Under the pieces are notes generated by a model. That model was not told the DNA's origin. It ran no database searches and worked only from the letters and a program-made list of their open reading frames with translations. From contig NZ_MUFV01000001.1 of assembly GCF_002017875.1 (NCBI RefSeq), forward strand, positions 620,001 to 684,000: a stretch of DNA of 64,000 nucleotides. The letters are read 5' to 3'. Positions 36,055-57,156 of the stretch are shown piece after piece (within the stretch, counting starts at the first letter, position 1; each line of letters opens with the position of its first letter). The position numbers were made by a program, and so were the translations under genes. The stretch comes from Deinococcus sp. LM3. Lineage in GTDB: Bacteria > Deinococcota > Deinococci > Deinococcales > Deinococcaceae.

Positions 36055-36861
36055 ATGCACAGAGGATTATTTGAAATGACTTACTTTGACACGTACTACT
36101 ATTGCAATGTAATATTCAATATTCTTAAGAATCAATCAGAATATATGCGGACGATGTACGATTTATTTGAAGATGAAAATTGGCTGCGATTTTCGCATCC
36201 TTTCCCAAAGTATAGTGCTCTTCATGTATTTTCTGAGCATTGCATAAGAGGGATTTTTATGGAAAAATTTTTTGATTCTGAATCATCTGCGCACGATCAA
36301 ATTTTTCCTATCACAAAGACATTCGAGGCATATTCAGTCGACCACCTAAGCATGCAGACATATCTGAACGGACGTCGACCAGATGTTGATAGTAGTCATG
36401 ATTATTTTACGGAACTGTCATTAATCGGAGACTTAGACAATCTTATACAAAGGATGACAGATGAAATATTTTATGTCATGTTTAATAATCGTGCTGCTAT
36501 GCAGCTACTTAACGATTGGATAGCAAATTTCGGAGGGGCTGGAGATTTTAGCAGAATTACACCCGATCACCAAGAAAGGTTTACTAAATCTGGATTTATT
36601 AAAAGATCAAGCATTCCACGCTGGACTAGCAGAGCAGTCTATTATCGTGACAGAGGGAGATGCACATTTTGCCAAAGAGATGTCTCTGGCTCTCTTAGCA
36701 TGGGTTCAAAAATAAATTTAGACCATATAGTTCCGCTTGCAGCGGGAGGCATCAATGACGTAACAAATCTGCAACTCCTCTGCGAAGAATGCAATTCAAG
36801 CAAAAGCGATAAACGTCTTTCGACTTCAAATAAATATGAGAGATGGTATTCCCCTTCGTAA
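36055..36861 (+). CDS. HNH endonuclease, AT-rich foreign gene
   Basis: A 268-residue protein. Residues ~1-190 match nothing recognisable and are rich in Tyr, Phe, Asn and Ile. Residues ~200-260 are a complete HNH nuclease with a zinc ribbon: CTFC, LDHIVPLAAGG with the catalytic His, NDVTNLQLLCEECN and SKSDK. The gene is roughly 40% GC by eye against about two-thirds GC around it and uses codons avoided by its neighbours, so recent transfer is likely. It abuts the TPR gene tail to tail with no base between stop codons. ATG 36076 (AGAGGA upstream) is an alternative start. A solitary restriction or defence nuclease is possible. Confidence 0.8.
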   Translation: MHRGLFEMTYFDTYYYCNVIFNILKNQSEYMRTMYDLFEDENWLRFSHPFPKYSALHVFSEHCIRGIFMEKFFDSESSAHDQIFPITKTFEAYSVDHLSMQTYLNGRRPDVDSSHDYFTELSLIGDLDNLIQRMTDEIFYVMFNNRAAMQLLNDWIANFGGAGDFSRITPDHQERFTKSGFIKRSSIPRWTSRAVYYRDRGRCTFCQRDVSGSLSMGSKINLDHIVPLAAGGINDVTNLQLLCEECNSSKSDKRLSTSNKYERWYSPS

Positions 36862-37653
36862 TCACTTCAACTCTTTCCTCAGTCCGGCGGCCATCTGGAA
36901 CCATTCGCGTTCCTGGCGGCGGTAGAGGCCGCTGGCCTTCTGCTCGGTTTTGGCCAGGGCGTCCAGCAGGGCGCGGGCCTCGGCGGCGCGGCCCTGGCGG
37001 ATCAGGTACGCGGCGTGGCGGGCGCGGGGTTCCTCGGTGGTGGCGCCGGTGATGGCGTCGCGGTAGGTCTGGTCGGCTTCGGGTTTGCCCTGGGCGTCCT
37101 GCGCCTGGGCGAGCAGGGTCAGGGTGCGGGTGCGGGTGGCGGCGCTGGTTTTCAGGTCCACGCGGTTCAGTTTCGTTTCGGCGTCGGCCGGGTTGTGGCG
37201 GGCGAGGTCCAGTTCGGCGCTGGTGAGCAGCACGACCGGGTCGTCGGCGTAGATGCCGCTCAGGAGGGGGGCCAGGGTGGCCTGCGCGTCGTCGGGGCGG
37301 CCGGCGCGGGCCTGTAGGGCGGCCAGGTCGGCGCGGTTCTGGAGGGTGTCGCTGTCCTGCAACTGCTCCTGGGCCTCGCGGATGCGGGTGTCGAGCGGTT
37401 TGAGGGCTTCCACGCCGCGTGTCACGGCCTGCCCGGCGGCGCGGCTGCCTCCGCGCGCGGCGGGAATCAGGACCATGAAGGTGTACACGGCGGCGAAGGC
37501 CAGTCCGAACAGGCCGCCGAACAGTGCGCCGAACAGCAGCATGACGATCCAGTACACCTGCTGCCGCGTGACGACCGCGTGAATCAGGCCGATGATCGCC
37601 AGCAGGCGCAGAAGGTTCATCAGGAAGGGCAGGTAGGGTTGCAGGGCGTCCAC
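36862..37653 (-). CDS. Membrane-anchored TPR protein
   Basis: A 263-residue protein. Two N-terminal membrane helices (LLRLLAIIGLIHAVV and MLLFGALFGGLFGLAFAAVY) are followed by a cytoplasmic or periplasmic helical-repeat domain with TPR-like units (NRADLAALQARAGRPDDAQATLAPLL, YLIRQGRAAEARALLDAL). Likely a scaffold; its partner is unknown. The 3' end is immediately adjacent to the HNH gene stop codon, suggesting that the foreign gene's insertion removed the former intergenic space. Confidence 0.7.
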   Translation of the reverse strand: MDALQPYLPFLMNLLRLLAIIGLIHAVVTRQQVYWIVMLLFGALFGGLFGLAFAAVYTFMVLIPAARGGSRAAGQAVTRGVEALKPLDTRIREAQEQLQDSDTLQNRADLAALQARAGRPDDAQATLAPLLSGIYADDPVVLLTSAELDLARHNPADAETKLNRVDLKTSAATRTRTLTLLAQAQDAQGKPEADQTYRDAITGATTEEPRARHAAYLIRQGRAAEARALLDALAKTEQKASGLYRRQEREWFQMAAGLRKELK

Positions 37654-37859
37654 GGTCCCATGGTACGGAAGGCGCGGAGGCCGGAACCGTCAGCGCGGCG
37701 GGAATGCGCGGGTTTCATCAGATCAGGTGAAGATGGGGGGCGGGGCAGCGGGGCGGCAGAATGGATTGATTCGTGCGGGAAGCTGAGGCATACTGCCCGG
37801 CATCTGATCCGCCGCGCGGCGCTCCGGTGTCCTGCAAGCCTGGGTGTCCTGCGCGCCCA

Positions 37860-37889
37860 TTGACCTGTCAAGCTGCCCGGGCCTATACT
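37860..37889 (+). promoter_or_regulatory. Promoter of rpoB-rpoC
   Basis: TTGACC (37860-37865), 18-base spacer, TATACT (37884-37889). It leaves a leader of ~160 bases before the preferred rpoB start. Confidence 0.72.
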
Positions 37890-38056
37890 GTCCTGTGCTG
37901 ACCATGATGGGTCGGGCAGGAGTTATTTGCGGCGAACGGGTCTGCAAAACTAAGCCTTAATTCAGGGACCGCGACCGGAGGGGTTGCGTGTTCCGCCTGC
38001 GTCTTTTCCAGCCCCGGAAGGCCCAGCGCGAGACCCAGGGTGCGTGCGAGGTGGAC

Positions 38057-41512
<3,456 letters not shown>

Positions 41513-41529
41513 GGCGCACTGACGTGCGC

Positions 41530-41640
41530 CGCAGATGGCAGAGAGCAGATGGCAGATGGCCAACTGCACACCAGCGCAGGCCTGAGTCCCGCTTTTTGCC
41601 ATCGGCCATGAGCCTTCCGCCTTCTGCCTTCTCCGAAGGA
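41530..41640. repeat. Repeat-rich rpoB-rpoC spacer
   Basis: GCAGATGGCAGA is repeated as GCAGATGGCAGATGGC on the left, and complementary short runs (TGCCATCGGCCAT, CTTCTGCCTTCT) occur on the right, so the transcript can fold on itself. It resembles the inverted tandem heptamers at 19043-19100. Transcription must pass through it to reach rpoC. Confidence 0.5.
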
Positions 41641-41645
41641 GAATC

Positions 41646-46283
<4,638 letters not shown>

Positions 46284-46313
46284 AATTGATGAACTGACGC
46301 CAATTCAAGGCAG

Positions 46314-46344
46314 AACCCCCCACCTGACGACGGGTGGGGGTTTC
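46314..46344 (+). terminator. Terminator of rpoBC
   Basis: CCCCCCACC pairs with GGGTGGGGG, followed by TTTCTG. Confidence 0.8.
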
Positions 46345-46368
46345 TGCTGTGATGCTGTTGCCTGGGCT

Positions 46369-46653
46369 TCAGCCGGGCATGACGGTCACGGTCACGTCCT
46401 GCCCTTCCTCCAGCGCCTCGGCGCGGCGCACGGCGACCTTGACCGGCAGCAGGTACCCGCCGCCTTTCGGGAAGATCGCTGTGCGGAAGGTCGTCTCCCC
46501 CACCCGCGCGTGGCAGGGAATCATGCCCCAGCCGTACGTGACCAGCCGCGCCGCGCTCCGCAGGTCCGGCACCTGATCGTCCGGCACCCGCAGGAAGAAG
46601 TGAGGGGCCGGGCCGCGCCACTCGAACAGGGTCGCCGTGAAGGTCAGAGACAT
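46369..46653 (-). CDS. DUF1905 domain protein
   Basis: A 94-residue protein with the DUF1905 pattern: LTFTATLFEWRGPAPHFFLRVPDD, GWGMIPCHARVGETTFRTAIFPKGGGYLLPVKVAVRRAE. A small beta-rich fold, sometimes fused to YdeI-type domains; biochemical role unknown. Start ATG 46653 lies six bases after TACGCT (46665-46660). Confidence 0.8.
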   Translation of the reverse strand: MSLTFTATLFEWRGPAPHFFLRVPDDQVPDLRSAARLVTYGWGMIPCHARVGETTFRTAIFPKGGGYLLPVKVAVRRAEALEEGQDVTVTVMPG

Positions 46654-46688
46654 GCCAGCAGCGTACCCGGCCGCGCGGCGGGTCAGGT

Positions 46689-47225
46689 TCACTCGTTCAG
46701 TTTCTCCTCGACCTCGCGCAGCAGCTGTTCGTCGTACAGCCCGGCGTAGTGTTCGCCGAGGGACACCAGGAATTTCATCTCCTCGCGGGTGGTGCTGGCG
46801 CTCAGGCGCGTCTCGAAACTCAGGAGCAGCGCGCCGTACGCCAGACTGCCGGACCCGGCGATGGCGATCATGACGGGCAGCAGTCCGGCGTCCTGGCCGA
46901 GCAGGGCGCTGCCGCCGATCAGGATGCTGGTCAGGACCAGCATCGCCACGGCGAGGTACAGGGCAGTCATGGCGCGCACGATGATGCGGCTGCGCCGCGC
47001 GAGGCGCGGGAGTTGCTTGACGATCAGGCGTTTCTCCTCGCGGGCCAGACCCTCCTGACGGCCTTCCTCGGTCACCAGGACCTTGAAGCGGGCCGTGAGC
47101 TGCCGGACACGGTCTGTTACGCGGCCCAGGCGGCTGCTGGTGCTCATGAGCAGGGTGCCGGCGCCGCTGATCAGCACGGCGGGCGTGATCATGGCCGTGA
47201 GCACCTGAAGACTGGGGTCCGCCAT
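46689..47225 (-). CDS. DUF2721 family membrane protein
   Basis: A 178-residue protein: N-terminal helix (LQVLTAMITPAVLISGAGTLLMSTSSRLGRVTDRVR), a polar coiled segment (ARFKVLVTEEGRQ...LPRLARRSRIIVR), and two further membrane helices. This order is typical of DUF2721. Function unknown. TACCCT (47237-47232) lies six bases before the ATG; upstream frame extensions lie beyond that promoter. Confidence 0.78.
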   Translation of the reverse strand: MADPSLQVLTAMITPAVLISGAGTLLMSTSSRLGRVTDRVRQLTARFKVLVTEEGRQEGLAREEKRLIVKQLPRLARRSRIIVRAMTALYLAVAMLVLTSILIGGSALLGQDAGLLPVMIAIAGSGSLAYGALLLSFETRLSASTTREEMKFLVSLGEHYAGLYDEQLLREVEEKLNE

Positions 47226-47380
47226 GCCTTCAGGGTACTGCCGCGGGGGCGGGCGTGGGCAGACGCCGTCTTCGATAAATCTGCACATGGCCTGCACGGG
47301 CTCTGCACGGGAGGGGGGCATTCTCTGTCTCAAGACGGGAGGCAGCCACGAGGCGCACCCGCCACCCAAGGAGACCCACC

Positions 47381-47785
47381 ATGAAAAAGACCCTGATGAC
47401 CGTGACCGCTGCCCTCGCCCTGACCTTCGCCACCGGGAACGCCCTGGCCGCCTCGGGCATGGCCTACGCCACCGACGACAGCGGTCAGGAGTACACCGCC
47501 CTGTACACCGAGTCGAGCTGGATGGCCATCGAGGTGCCCCTGGCCGACCTGGGCGGCACGCTGCCCGGCGACCTGAGCCTCACCACCAGCGGCCTGAGCG
47601 CCGGCACGACCATCACGCTGAACAGCACCGATATTCGCGGTAACACCGCGCTGCTGTACGTGACCGTCGAGCGCTCGGACACCAGCAGCTACGTGAACGA
47701 CATCGCCAGCATCACCGTGAATGCCGGTGGCAAGGCCCTGACGACCGTGAACATCCCGGTGTACGGCGCCGGGTACGACCAGTAA
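47381..47785 (+). CDS. Small secreted protein of unknown function
   Basis: A 134-residue protein with a signal peptide (MKKTLMTVTAALALTFATGNALA). The mature ~110 residues are rich in Thr, Ser and small residues, predicted all-beta (TTITLNSTDIRGNTALLYVTVERSD, NDIASITVNAGGKALTTVNIPVYG), and lack cysteine. AAGGAG seven bases before the ATG makes it leadered, unlike its neighbours. No family recognised; an envelope or matrix protein is plausible. Confidence 0.65.
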   Translation: MKKTLMTVTAALALTFATGNALAASGMAYATDDSGQEYTALYTESSWMAIEVPLADLGGTLPGDLSLTTSGLSAGTTITLNSTDIRGNTALLYVTVERSDTSSYVNDIASITVNAGGKALTTVNIPVYGAGYDQ

Positions 47786-47798
47786 TCCACGCAGGGAA

Positions 47799-47833
47799 CA
47801 GGGGGTCCACTTCTTCGGAGGTGGGCCCCCTGT
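47799..47833 (+). terminator. Hairpin after the secreted protein gene
   Basis: ACAGGGGGTCCAC can pair with GTGGGCCCCCTGT across a ten-base loop. No T-run. Confidence 0.5.
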
Positions 47834-47856
47834 CCGGCGTGGGCTACCCTGGGGGC

Positions 47857-49008
47857 ATGTGGCTGTCAGGTCGGGCGGGGGCGGTGCCGGGTAGTGTGTT
47901 CGCGTTGATGGACGCGGCGAAGGGTGAGGCGCGGGCGGCGGGTCTGAACGTGATCGACCTGAGCATCGGGAGCAGTGACCTGCCGCCGCCGGACGTGGTG
48001 CTGGACGTGCTGCGCGACGCGACGCGCGACGCCGCGACGTACCGCTACCCGCTGTTCAGTGACACTGCCCCGCTGCGGGAGGCGGCCGCCGACTACCTGG
48101 GCCGTCGTTTCGGGGTGACGGTGAATGCGGATGCGGAGGTGCTGCCGCTGATCGGCGCGCAGGAGGGACTGGCGCACCTGCTGCTGGCCGTGACGGACTC
48201 CGGTGACACGCTGCTGCTGCCGGACCCGTGCTACCCGCCGTACCTGGGCGCGGCGGCCGTGGCGGGCCTGAACGTGGTGACGCTGCCGCTGCGGCCCGAG
48301 CGGGGCTTCCTGCCGGACCTGGAGAGCGTGCCGGACGGCGTGCGCCCCCGTGCGCTGCTGCTGAACTACCCGAACAATCCCACGTCGGCGGTGGCGGACG
48401 CGGCGTTCTTCCGGGAGGTGGCCGCGTGGTGCCGGGCGCGGGGCACGCTGCTGATTCACGATCACCCGTATGCGGAACTGACCTTCGGGGAGTACCGCGC
48501 GCCGAGTGCGCTGGAGGCCGGGCTGGACGGTGTGGTCGAACTGCACTCGCTGAGCAAGACGCACCACATGGGCGGGTTCCGGGTGGGGTTCGCAGCGGGG
48601 GACGCCGGGGCGATCGCGGCGCTGGCGCGCGTGAAGGGCGCCATTGATTTCCACCCTTACCTGGGGATTCAGCGGGCGGCGGCGCACGCGCTGGGCCTGC
48701 CGGACGCGGTGGGCCGGGCGGGCGCAGCGGTGTTCGAGGCGCGGCGCGACGCGCTGATCCCGGCGCTCCGGGCGCTGGGCTGGGAGGTCGCGACGCCGCA
48801 GGCCAGCATGTACGCCTGGGCGCGCGTGCCGGGCCTGCGGGACAGCGTGGCGTTCGCCGTGCGGGCCGCGCGGCAGACGGGCGTGGCGGTCAGTCCCGGC
48901 GCGGCGTTCGGGGCGGGCGGTGAGGGCTTCGTGCGCTTCGCGCTGGTGCAGCCGCCGGAGGTGCTGCAGGAAGCGGCGCGGCTGCTGGGGACCGTCCCGG
49001 CCGCCTGA
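47857..49008 (+). CDS. Class I/II PLP-dependent aminotransferase
   Basis: A 383-residue fold-type I enzyme. PLP Lys234 is in HSLSKTHHMGGFRVGF; LNYPNNPTSAVAD and DHPYAELTF give the Asn/Asp/Tyr cofactor contacts; YRYPLFSDTAPLREAAADYLGRRFG is the substrate helix. Closest by pattern to the LL-diaminopimelate/alanine-type and other broad aminotransferases; the amino-acid specificity cannot be told. Start follows TACCCT (47845-47850) by six bases. Confidence 0.85.
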   Translation: MWLSGRAGAVPGSVFALMDAAKGEARAAGLNVIDLSIGSSDLPPPDVVLDVLRDATRDAATYRYPLFSDTAPLREAAADYLGRRFGVTVNADAEVLPLIGAQEGLAHLLLAVTDSGDTLLLPDPCYPPYLGAAAVAGLNVVTLPLRPERGFLPDLESVPDGVRPRALLLNYPNNPTSAVADAAFFREVAAWCRARGTLLIHDHPYAELTFGEYRAPSALEAGLDGVVELHSLSKTHHMGGFRVGFAAGDAGAIAALARVKGAIDFHPYLGIQRAAAHALGLPDAVGRAGAAVFEARRDALIPALRALGWEVATPQASMYAWARVPGLRDSVAFAVRAARQTGVAVSPGAAFGAGGEGFVRFALVQPPEVLQEAARLLGTVPAA

Positions 49009-49013
49009 CGACA

Positions 49014-49055
49014 GCCGTGAGGCGCGGGCCGTTCATGTCGGCTGCGCCTCACGGC
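49014..49055. terminator. Hairpin between aminotransferase and small convergent gene
   Basis: GCCGTGAGGCGC pairs perfectly with GCGCCTCACGGC around an 18-base loop. Confidence 0.6.
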
Positions 49056-49131
49056 ACTTCTATCTGCGTGGCCTTGTGTTGACAGCCCACGGGAGCGCGG
49101 GGGTGTCGGCGAAACAGGCGGCAGAACGTGT

Positions 49132-49440
49132 TTACTTGTCGAACTTGCCGTACCCGGCGGCGCTGCGGCGCTGCGCTCCTCGGGCGTAGTCCATCTGCAT
49201 CTCGACGGTGTCGTGCTTGCCCTCGGTGAAGGTGCTGTCGTGAATCCAGTAGTTGAGGCGGTCGTCGCCGAGCTGCACCCAGAACTTGTGTTCGTCCTCG
49301 GGGTCGCGCCAGAAGGCGACGTGTTCGAAGGCGTTCTTCTCGGCCCAGGCCTGGATGTCCGTGAGGACCCGGCCGGCCTTGGGGTGGGTCATTTCGAATT
49401 CCTTGCCGTCTGCCTCGTTGCGGAACTTGATCTCGACCAT
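49132..49440 (-). CDS. Conserved small cytoplasmic protein of unknown function
   Basis: A 102-residue soluble protein beginning MVEIKFRNEADGKEFEM, with FEHVAFWRDPEDEHKFWVQLGDD and a Tyr/Arg-rich end (MDYARGAQRRSAAGYGKF). Alternating strands and one helix (VLTDIQAWAEKNAF). No family recognised. TACGCT (49455-49450) is nine bases before the ATG. Confidence 0.65.
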   Translation of the reverse strand: MVEIKFRNEADGKEFEMTHPKAGRVLTDIQAWAEKNAFEHVAFWRDPEDEHKFWVQLGDDRLNYWIHDSTFTEGKHDTVEMQMDYARGAQRRSAAGYGKFDK

Positions 49441-49524
49441 GGTGGACGTAGCGTAACAGAATGGCCGCGTGCCGGGGACAGGGGCGGCGCTGAGCGTCCC
49501 TTCAGGCACGCGCGGCCGGGGCGG

Positions 49525-49530
49525 TATGCT
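49525..49530 (+). promoter_or_regulatory. -10 box of the exonuclease III gene
   Basis: TATGCT ends eight bases before ATG 49539. Confidence 0.5.
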
Positions 49531-49538
49531 CCGGCGCG

Positions 49539-50372
49539 ATGACGGACAGCGCGATGAAGGACGTGGAAGTGGGCCGGGACAGCGGGTTGAAGGTCACGAC
49601 GCTGAACGTGAACGGGCTGCGCAGCGCACTGCGAAAGGGCCTGGTGGACTGGGCGGCCCGTGAGGAGCCGGACGTGCTGCTGCTGCAGGAGGTGCGCGCC
49701 GACCCCATGCCGGACGCGCTGGCGCACCTGGGGTATCAGGGCGCGTGGTTCCCGGCGCAGAAGGCCGGGTACAGCGGCGTGGCGGTCCTGTCCCAGCATC
49801 CGCTGGAGGACGTGCGGACCGGCATGGCGCACGCCGAGATGGACGCCGAGGGCCGCGTGGTCAGCGCCGTGGTGCGGGGCGTGCGGTTCGTGAGCGTGTA
49901 CCTGCCGAGCGGCAGCAGCGGCCCGGAACGTCAGGGCTTCAAGGACCGCGTGCTGGGCGACTTTCAGACCTGGACGGACGCGCTGCTGGCCGAGGGGCGG
50001 CCCGTGGTGATCGGCGGGGACTACAACGTCGCGCACCGCGAGGTGGACCTGAAGAACTGGCGCGGCAACCAGAAGAACAGCGGGTTCCTGCCGCACGAGC
50101 GGGAGTGGATGACCCGTCACCTCGCCTCGGGCCTGACCGACACGCACCGGGCCTGCCTGGGCGAGCAGACCGAGTACACCTGGTGGAGTAACCGCGCCAA
50201 CGCCTACACGAACAACGTGGGGTGGCGCATCGATTACCTGCTGGCCTCGGGCGTGGACGTGCGGGACGTGCGGGTAGGGCGCGACGCTCGCCTGAGCGAT
50301 CACGCGCCGCTCAGCGGGTCCGTGCGGCGCGGCGTGGCAGGCACCCCGGCGGGTGAAGGACCGGTCAGGTGA
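49539..50372 (+). CDS. xth: Exodeoxyribonuclease III / AP endonuclease
   Basis: A 277-residue exonuclease III family enzyme acting in base-excision repair. It cleaves 5' of abasic sites and removes 3' blocks. Landmarks: TLNVNGLRSAL (Asn23), LLLQEVRAD (Glu51, metal), VVIGGDYNVAHREVDLKNW (Asp/Asn), GWRIDYLLAS and LSDHAPL (catalytic Asp-His). It has a ~15-residue N-terminal extension before the conserved strand. The neighbouring RNase R gene has its own leader. Confidence 0.94.
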   Translation: MTDSAMKDVEVGRDSGLKVTTLNVNGLRSALRKGLVDWAAREEPDVLLLQEVRADPMPDALAHLGYQGAWFPAQKAGYSGVAVLSQHPLEDVRTGMAHAEMDAEGRVVSAVVRGVRFVSVYLPSGSSGPERQGFKDRVLGDFQTWTDALLAEGRPVVIGGDYNVAHREVDLKNWRGNQKNSGFLPHEREWMTRHLASGLTDTHRACLGEQTEYTWWSNRANAYTNNVGWRIDYLLASGVDVRDVRVGRDARLSDHAPLSGSVRRGVAGTPAGEGPVR

Positions 50373-50610
50373 GAGCGGGGCGGCGCGTGTTATGCTGACC
50401 GTGCTGCCGGGTTCAGGACAGCGCCCCCACCACGCCCGCTCCGGGCAACTGCCTGTTCGGGCGGTGGGTTCAAGGCGCAACCCGAGGAAGCGAAAACCAG
50501 TTCCCGTGGGCGGGTTGCGCGCGTGTTCCGCGTGCCAGATGCAGGCAGACTGACCGCGTCCCAAACGAGTTCACCCCCACGGGCGCGTCCTGAGTGACCA
50601 GGTACGTTCC

Positions 50611-55014
<4,404 letters not shown>

Positions 55015-55021
55015 CAGCCCC

Positions 55022-55051
55022 GTTGACGGGGGGCAGCCTCTCCCGTCAACG
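55022..55051 (+). terminator. Hairpin after rnr
   Basis: CGTTGACGGG pairs with CCCGTCAACG around an 11-base loop, just after the rnr stop. Confidence 0.6.
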
Positions 55052-55332
55052 GCACTGCGGCCCGTTGTGAGCCGCGAAAGGCAGCCCGCGACTGTGCGAT
55101 TACGATGTGCGTGATCGCGATGTGCGGGCTTGCAAGCTGCGGGACATGAAATGGGTGGCGCGGCCGGGGGGGGGTTCTCTCCCCTGGCCGCGCTCTGTTG
55201 CCCTGGCGCGGCGGCCCCGGGTGGGCCGGGTATGGAGGGGAGGTTGAGGCTCTTCTCATGGTGGGGGGGTGGGGGGCCACTAGCCTGGGACTATTGCCAC
55301 GCCTGTCCGGGTGGTCTGCAAGGGGTGAAATC
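55052..55332 (+). other. Intergenic region upstream of treZ
   Basis: About 280 bases without a credible gene. It holds a second GC-rich inverted repeat (GCGCGGCC ... GGCCGCGC, 55156-55193) around a run of nine G, and TAGCCT at ~55281 as a weak -10 candidate for treZ. Confidence 0.4.
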
Positions 55333-57156
55333 ATGAGTGACTCGGAATACGCGGCCCGTCGGGACAGTCCGCAGGATCAGGTGAGGTCGAGGCTGGGAGC
55401 GCACCTGCTGCCCGGCGGTCAGGAGACACGCTTCCGGGTGTGGAGTACCCGCGCCGCTCAGGTGGCGGTGCGCGTGAACGGCGAACGACACCAGATGGAA
55501 GCGCTTCCCGGCGGGTACTTCGAGCTGGTGTTGCCGGTCGGGGCGGGCAGCCGCTACCTGTTCGAACTGGACGGTCAGCCCACCCCGGACCCGTATGCGC
55601 TGTTCCTGCCGGACGGGGTGCACGGCGAGGCCGAGGTCGTGGACCTGGGAACGTATCAGTGGCAGCACACCAACTGGAACGGCCTGCCGCTGCCCGAGTG
55701 CGCGTTCTACGAGCTGCACGTGGGGACCTTCACGCCAGAGGGCACGCTGCGGGCCGCGCAGGAGCGGCTGCCGTACCTGCGGGACCTGGGCGTGACGGCC
55801 GTGCAGCTGATGCCGCTGGCGGCCTTCCCCGGCGGGCGCGGCTGGGGGTACGACGGCGTGGCGATGTACGCGCCGTTCGCGCCGTACGGCCGCCCCGAGG
55901 ACCTGATGGCCTTCGTGGACGCCGCGCACGGGCTGGGGCTGGCCGTGTTTCTGGACGTCGTGTACAACCATTTCGGGCCGGACGGGAATTACCTGCTGTC
56001 GTACAGCCCGTCGTACTTCACGGACCGCTTCCATACCGCGTGGGGGCAGGGGCTGGACTACGCCGAGGAACACATGCGGCGCTATGTCACCGGGAACGCC
56101 CGGTTGTGGTTGCAGGAGTACCGCATCGACGGCCTGCGGCTGGACGCGACGGCCGCCATGCAGGACGACAGCGAGCTGCACATCCTGCGGGAACTGGCGC
56201 GCGAGGTTCACGCGCTGGGCGGCCGTCACGTCCTGCTGGCCGAGGATCACCGCAACGAGCCGTCGCTGGTCACCGAGGACGGCCTGGACGGCATCTGGGT
56301 CGATGATTTTCATCATGAGGTGCGCGTGACCCTGACCGGCGAGCAGGAAGGCTACTACGGGGGGTTCCGGGGCGGCGCGGCCGAACTGGCCAATGTGATC
56401 AACCGCGGCTGGCAGTACGAGGGGCAGTTCTGGAACGTGACGGGCGAGGAGCACCAGCGGGGCCAGCCGGCCGACGCGCTCGAGGCGCCGAGTTTCGTGT
56501 ACTGCATCCAGAACCACGATCAGGTCGGGAACCGGGCGCTGGGGGACCGGCTGCACCAGATGGACGGCGTGACCCTCGCCGAGTACCGGGGGGCGGGCAC
56601 GCTGCTGCTGACGCTGCCCATGACGCCGCTGATCTTCCAGGGCCAGGAGTGGGCGGCCGGGACACCCTTCCCGTTCTTCAGCGATCATCACGGCGAGCTG
56701 GGGCAGCTGGTCAGCGAGGGCCGCCGCCGCGAGTTCGCGTACTTCTCCAGCTTCGACGGTGAGAACATCCCGGACCCGCAGGCGGAGGAAACGTTCCTGA
56801 GCGCGAAACTCGACTGGTCCGAACCGGAGCGCGGCGAGCACGCGCGCACGCTCGCGTTGTACCGCCGTCTGCTGCACCTGCGGCGGCATGATCCGGTGCT
56901 GTGCCAGCGGTCCCGGCAGTTCCTGTCGGCCGGCAGCCGCGAGGACGGTCAGGTGCTGTGGGTGCAGTGGCGGACGCCGCAGGGCCAGCGGACGCTGGTG
57001 TGGAACCTGGGTTCGCAGCCGCTGGACAGCTTGGGCGGACTGCCGGTCACGCCCGGCGCGCCGGTCATGCTGCGCTCGGAGGACCCGGACGGCTCACCGC
57101 TGGGCGCGCGGCCGCTGGTGCCGGGCGAGGCGCTGCTGCTGGGAGACCCGGCGTGA
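55333..57156 (+). CDS. treZ: Malto-oligosyltrehalose trehalohydrolase
   Basis: A 607-residue GH13 enzyme that releases trehalose from maltooligosyl-trehalose. N-terminal E-set domain (RFRVWSTRAAQVAVRVNG), (beta/alpha)8 core with DVVYNHFGPDGNYL, nucleophile Asp271 (IDGLRLDAT), acid Glu304 (LLAED) and QNHDQVGN, then a C-terminal beta domain. GGGGTG precedes ATG 55333; longer frames upstream run through intergenic repeats. It overlaps treY by 4 bases (GTGA), so the two enzymes of the TreY-TreZ pathway are made together from glycogen or starch-like glucans. Confidence 0.96.
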   Translation: MSDSEYAARRDSPQDQVRSRLGAHLLPGGQETRFRVWSTRAAQVAVRVNGERHQMEALPGGYFELVLPVGAGSRYLFELDGQPTPDPYALFLPDGVHGEAEVVDLGTYQWQHTNWNGLPLPECAFYELHVGTFTPEGTLRAAQERLPYLRDLGVTAVQLMPLAAFPGGRGWGYDGVAMYAPFAPYGRPEDLMAFVDAAHGLGLAVFLDVVYNHFGPDGNYLLSYSPSYFTDRFHTAWGQGLDYAEEHMRRYVTGNARLWLQEYRIDGLRLDATAAMQDDSELHILRELAREVHALGGRHVLLAEDHRNEPSLVTEDGLDGIWVDDFHHEVRVTLTGEQEGYYGGFRGGAAELANVINRGWQYEGQFWNVTGEEHQRGQPADALEAPSFVYCIQNHDQVGNRALGDRLHQMDGVTLAEYRGAGTLLLTLPMTPLIFQGQEWAAGTPFPFFSDHHGELGQLVSEGRRREFAYFSSFDGENIPDPQAEETFLSAKLDWSEPERGEHARTLALYRRLLHLRRHDPVLCQRSRQFLSAGSREDGQVLWVQWRTPQGQRTLVWNLGSQPLDSLGGLPVTPGAPVMLRSEDPDGSPLGARPLVPGEALLLGDPA

